Source: an uncultured Lachnospiraceae bacterium (GTDB lineage: Bacteria; Bacillota; Clostridia; Lachnospirales; Lachnospiraceae). Taken from it: a stretch of 9,880 nt of DNA. Location: NCBI GenBank assembly GCA_902473545.1, contig CABRSG010000068.1, forward strand, positions 1-9,880, written 5' to 3'. A program made the translations under genes and the position numbers. A model generated the notes under the pieces. The model was not told where the DNA came from and did no database searches. It saw only the letters and a list, made by a program, of their open reading frames with translations. Shown here piece by piece: positions 7,564 to 9,880 of the stretch. Positions within the stretch are counted from its first letter, which is position 1. Every line of letters begins with the position of its first letter.

Positions 7564-7582
7564 TTCTGGTTTATACGCGAAA

Positions 7583-7586
7583 AGGA
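7583..7586 (+). promoter_or_regulatory. Weak ribosome binding site for the dual-GT2 gene
   Basis: AGGA lies 12 bases before the ATG at 7599, which is a longer spacing than at the other two starts in the window. A purine-rich AGAGAAAG sits directly before the start codon. The signal is weak but is the best available, and it favours ATG 7599 over the in-frame GTG at 7536, which lies inside hairpin 2. Confidence 0.5.
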
Positions 7587-7598
7587 AAGCAGAGAAAG

Positions 7599-9425
7599 AT
7601 GGAAGCACTCAAAAAGCTGAAATGGTATAATGTCAAAAAAGGGCTGCGCTATCTGAAACACTTTGGCGTGAAGGAATTTCTGATCCGCCTGCAGGAGCGC
7701 ATGGAGCCGGAGGAGGTTCCCTACGGTCCATGGTATGAGGCGTACCGCCCGACGGAGAGCGTTCTGGCGGCGCAGCGCAGAAAAAAATTTAAAAATTCGT
7801 GGAAGTTCAGCATCGCAGTTCCTGCATATGAGACGCCGGAGATGTTTTTGCGGGAGATGATAGAATCTGTGCAGAACCAGACCTACGATAACTGGGAGCT
7901 GTGCATTGTGAATGCCAGCCCGGGAAATGACGTGATGCAGCGCGTGCTTGCGGAGTATATCAAAAAAGACGCCCGCATCCGTGTGAAGGAGCTTGCGGAA
8001 AATAAGGGTATCGCCGGAAATACAAACGAGGCGCTTGCGATGGCGTCCGGTGATTTTGTGGGCTTGTTGGATCACGACGATCTGCTGGCGCCGGACGCAC
8101 TCTTTGAGGCGGCGAAGGCGCTGGAGCGTGAGCCGTCGATCGACGTGCTCTACACGGATGAGGACAAGGTGGACACTGACGGGAAAAAGCATTTTAAGCC
8201 GAATCTGAAGCCGGATTTTAACCTCGACCTTTTGCGCTCCAATAATTATATCTGCCACTTCTTTATGGTAAGAAGAACGCTTGCAGAGCAGGCGGGAGGA
8301 TTTTCGGGTGAATACGACGGCGCGCAGGATTATGATTTTATTCTGCGCTGCACGGATATGGCGGAAAACATCCACCATATCCCGGAGATCCTTTACCACT
8401 GGCGGACGCACGAGGCGTCCACTGCGGACAACCCGATCAGCAAGCTGTACGCCTACGAAGCGGGGAAGCGCGCGATCGAGGCGCACCTTACGCGGCGGGG
8501 GCAGGCGGGGGAAGTTTCGCTGAAAAAGGATCTTGGTTTTTATCGCGTGAAGTATCCGGTGCAGGGAAATCCGCTGGTATCCGTCATCATCCCGAACAAG
8601 GATGAGGCGGAATCCCTAAAGCTTTGCATCGAATCCCTCCAAAGGACAGTCTCCTGGGAAAACTATGAGATTATCATTGTGGAGAATAACAGCACAGGCC
8701 GGGATATTTTTGCGTATTATAGAGAGCTTGCGAAGGATGCACGCATCCGGATCGTTCGCTGGAAATCTGCATTTAACTATTCCGCGATCAACAATTATGG
8801 TGTAAAATATGCAAAGGGAGAATACCTTTTGTTTCTGAATAACGATATTGAGGCGCTGGAAGAGGGCTGGCTTACGGAAATGCTCGGCGTTTGCCAGCGT
8901 CCGGAGGTGGGGGCTGTCGGCGCGAAGCTGCTGTATCCGGACGGCACCATCCAGCACGCAGGAACGGTTATCGGCATCGGCGGCATCGCCGGGCATATGT
9001 TTGTGAACATGCCGGGCGGGCACAGCGGCTATCTGCACAAGGCGTCGCTTATGCTGGACTACAGCGCGGTGACGGCAGCCTGCATGATGATGAAGAGCAG
9101 CCTGTTTGAGCAGCTTGGCGGCTTCGAGGAGCGGCTTTCGGTGGCGTTCAACGACGTCGACCTCTGCCTGCGGGCAAACGAGACGGGGCATCTGGTGGTC
9201 TATGATTCTTACGCCTGCCTGCGTCACTACGAGTCGAAGAGCCGCGGGGCGGAGGATTCGCCGGAAAAGGTGCGGCGATTCCAGGAGGAAATCGAATTTA
9301 TGCGCACCCGATGGGAAAAGCTTTTAAAGGCGGGCGATCCGTATTACAATAAAAATCTGTCACTGTCCAAGTGGAATTATTCCCTGCGGGCGGACCGGAA
9401 AAGGGGGAGGAATACAAATGATTGA
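7599..9425 (+). CDS. Glycosyltransferase with two tandem GT2 domains
   Basis: From ATG 7599 this is a 608-residue cytoplasmic protein. A basic and aromatic N-terminal region (~1-65, including EPEEVPYGPWYEA) is typical of this family. The first GT2 domain (~68-300) starts at WKFSIAVPAYE, has the DHDD motif at 158-161 and YTDEDKVD at 185-192. The second GT2 domain (~325-560) starts at PLVSVIIPNKDE, has NND at 414-416, FNDVDLCLR from F517 and a C-terminal H543 in RHYESKSRG. Both domains keep the acidic motifs expected for nucleotide-sugar and metal binding, so both look active. The protein probably adds two sugars, or alternating sugars, to the growing glycan; the sugars are not predictable here. 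The in-frame GTG at 7536 would add 21 residues but lies within a hairpin, so ATG 7599 is preferred. The stop overlaps the wecE start by eight bases, implying translational coupling. Confidence 0.92.
   Translation: MEALKKLKWYNVKKGLRYLKHFGVKEFLIRLQERMEPEEVPYGPWYEAYRPTESVLAAQRRKKFKNSWKFSIAVPAYETPEMFLREMIESVQNQTYDNWELCIVNASPGNDVMQRVLAEYIKKDARIRVKELAENKGIAGNTNEALAMASGDFVGLLDHDDLLAPDALFEAAKALEREPSIDVLYTDEDKVDTDGKKHFKPNLKPDFNLDLLRSNNYICHFFMVRRTLAEQAGGFSGEYDGAQDYDFILRCTDMAENIHHIPEILYHWRTHEASTADNPISKLYAYEAGKRAIEAHLTRRGQAGEVSLKKDLGFYRVKYPVQGNPLVSVIIPNKDEAESLKLCIESLQRTVSWENYEIIIVENNSTGRDIFAYYRELAKDARIRIVRWKSAFNYSAINNYGVKYAKGEYLLFLNNDIEALEEGWLTEMLGVCQRPEVGAVGAKLLYPDGTIQHAGTVIGIGGIAGHMFVNMPGGHSGYLHKASLMLDYSAVTAACMMMKSSLFEQLGGFEERLSVAFNDVDLCLRANETGHLVVYDSYACLRHYESKSRGAEDSPEKVRRFQEEIEFMRTRWEKLLKAGDPYYNKNLSLSKWNYSLRADRKRGRNTND
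9406..9410 (+). promoter_or_regulatory. Ribosome binding site for wecE
   Basis: GGAGG, inside the run GGGGGAGG (9403-9410), is seven bases before the ATG at 9418. It is a strong consensus Shine-Dalgarno sequence lying within the 3' end of the upstream glycosyltransferase gene, and it fixes the wecE start. Confidence 0.9.
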
Positions 9426-9880
9426 TTTTAACAGAGCGCCGTTTACCGGAAAAGAAACCGAGTATATGGAGCAGGCGATCAAGAGCGGAAAGATGTGCGG
9501 CGACGGCCCGTTTACGAAGAAATGCGCAAAATGGATCTGCGATACGTACCACGTAAATCACACGCTGCTGACAACCTCCTGCACCCATGCGCTGGAGATG
9601 TCGGCGTATCTTGCGGACATAAAGCAGGGCGACGAGGTTATTATGCCGTCCTACACTTTCTGCTCGACGGCGGACGCCTTTGTGCTGCGCGGGGCGAAAA
9701 TCGTGTTTGTCGACATCCGTCCGGATACCATGAATATCGACGAGCGGCTGATCGAGGCGGCAATTACCGAAAAAACGAGGGCAATCGTGCCCGTTCATTA
9801 CGCCGGGGTTGCCTGCGCGATGGATGAGATCCTGGCGATCGCGAAAAAGCATGACCTGAAGGTGGTGGAGGACGCCGCTC
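9418..9880 (+). CDS. wecE: dTDP-4-amino-4,6-dideoxygalactose transaminase (WecE/RffA), 3'-truncated by window
   Basis: The reading frame from ATG 9418 runs open to the window edge, giving 154 complete codons of a protein usually about 375 residues long. It belongs to the DegT/DnrJ/EryC1 family of PLP-dependent sugar aminotransferases. WecE converts dTDP-4-keto-6-deoxyglucose to dTDP-Fuc4N using glutamate, in the cytoplasm. Diagnostic stretches from memory of the E. coli enzyme are the SGKMCGDG region near the N-terminus, TSCTHALEM (cofactor phosphate-binding region), GDEVIMPSYTF, AFVLRGAKIVFVDIRPDTMN and AIVPVHYAGVAC. VVED at 149-152 carries D152, expected to contact the PLP ring nitrogen. 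The Schiff-base lysine is expected downstream of the window and cannot be checked. The start overlaps the preceding gene's stop by eight bases, with a strong GGAGG upstream. Codon use matches the neighbours, so there is no sign of recent transfer. Confidence 0.95.
   Translation, partial: MIDFNRAPFTGKETEYMEQAIKSGKMCGDGPFTKKCAKWICDTYHVNHTLLTTSCTHALEMSAYLADIKQGDEVIMPSYTFCSTADAFVLRGAKIVFVDIRPDTMNIDERLIEAAITEKTRAIVPVHYAGVACAMDEILAIAKKHDLKVVEDAA

Noticed and set aside
7540..7577. Promoter with TTGAGG and TATACG before the dual-GT2 gene
   Set aside because: Each box matches consensus in only four of six positions and the spacing is about 26 bases, too long for a housekeeping sigma factor. The TTGAGG is part of the hairpin arm.
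7518..8486. A 322-codon open frame on the - strand opposite the dual-GT2 gene
   Set aside because: It lies antisense to the conserved first GT2 domain, its product has no family features, and it has no plausible start region of its own. It is taken as a shadow.
9418..9880. Recent horizontal transfer of wecE from enterobacteria
   Set aside because: The protein is strikingly similar to the E. coli enzyme, but the codon use and GC match the neighbouring genes, the overlap and ribosome binding site are well integrated, and WecE is strongly conserved across phyla.

Overview
The window looks like part of a surface-polysaccharide biosynthesis operon from a Gram-positive Clostridia-type bacterium, most likely a Lachnospiraceae member. 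This rests on AGGAG-type ribosome binding sites, fairly GC-rich codon use (many CTG, GGC, GCG and AAG codons), and the protein families: giant multi-domain glycosyltransferases, a YfhO-type membrane protein, and a sugar aminotransferase. The taxonomic placement is inference from style and families, not a database match. All four genes are on the + strand. I see no tRNA, rRNA, CRISPR array, phage gene or transposase.

Layout. (1) Bases 1-4791 hold the 3' part (1596 codons) of a very large glycosyltransferase whose start lies upstream. In order it carries a kinase-like domain, two probable beta-sandwich modules separated by a basic linker, a GT2 domain and two GT4 domains. (2) After 32 bases, 4824-7454 encodes an 876-residue YfhO-family polytopic membrane protein, a likely GT-C enzyme acting outside the membrane on lipid-linked sugars. 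(3) A 144-base intergenic region (7455-7598) follows. It holds two strong hairpins and is bracketed by an 8-base direct repeat, which suggests a small palindromic insertion into a formerly tight junction. (4) 7599-9425 encodes a 608-residue protein with two GT2 domains. (5) Overlapping its end by 8 bases, 9418-9880 encodes the first 154 residues of WecE, the aminotransferase that makes dTDP-4-amino-4,6-dideoxygalactose (dTDP-Fuc4N). It runs off the window.

How they may work together. WecE supplies a nucleotide-activated aminodeoxy sugar. The two cytoplasmic glycosyltransferase proteins, with five GT domains between them, assemble a glycan, presumably on a lipid carrier. The kinase-like domain in the first protein may modify or terminate the chain. 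The YfhO protein probably decorates the glycan, or another cell-wall polymer, after export. No exporter (ABC or Wzx) and no undecaprenyl-phosphate sugar loader is visible here, so the export route and the final polymer are unknown. Overall this is a recognisable type of locus. The parts most worth a second look are the intergenic palindromic element and the kinase-like domain fused to glycosyltransferases.
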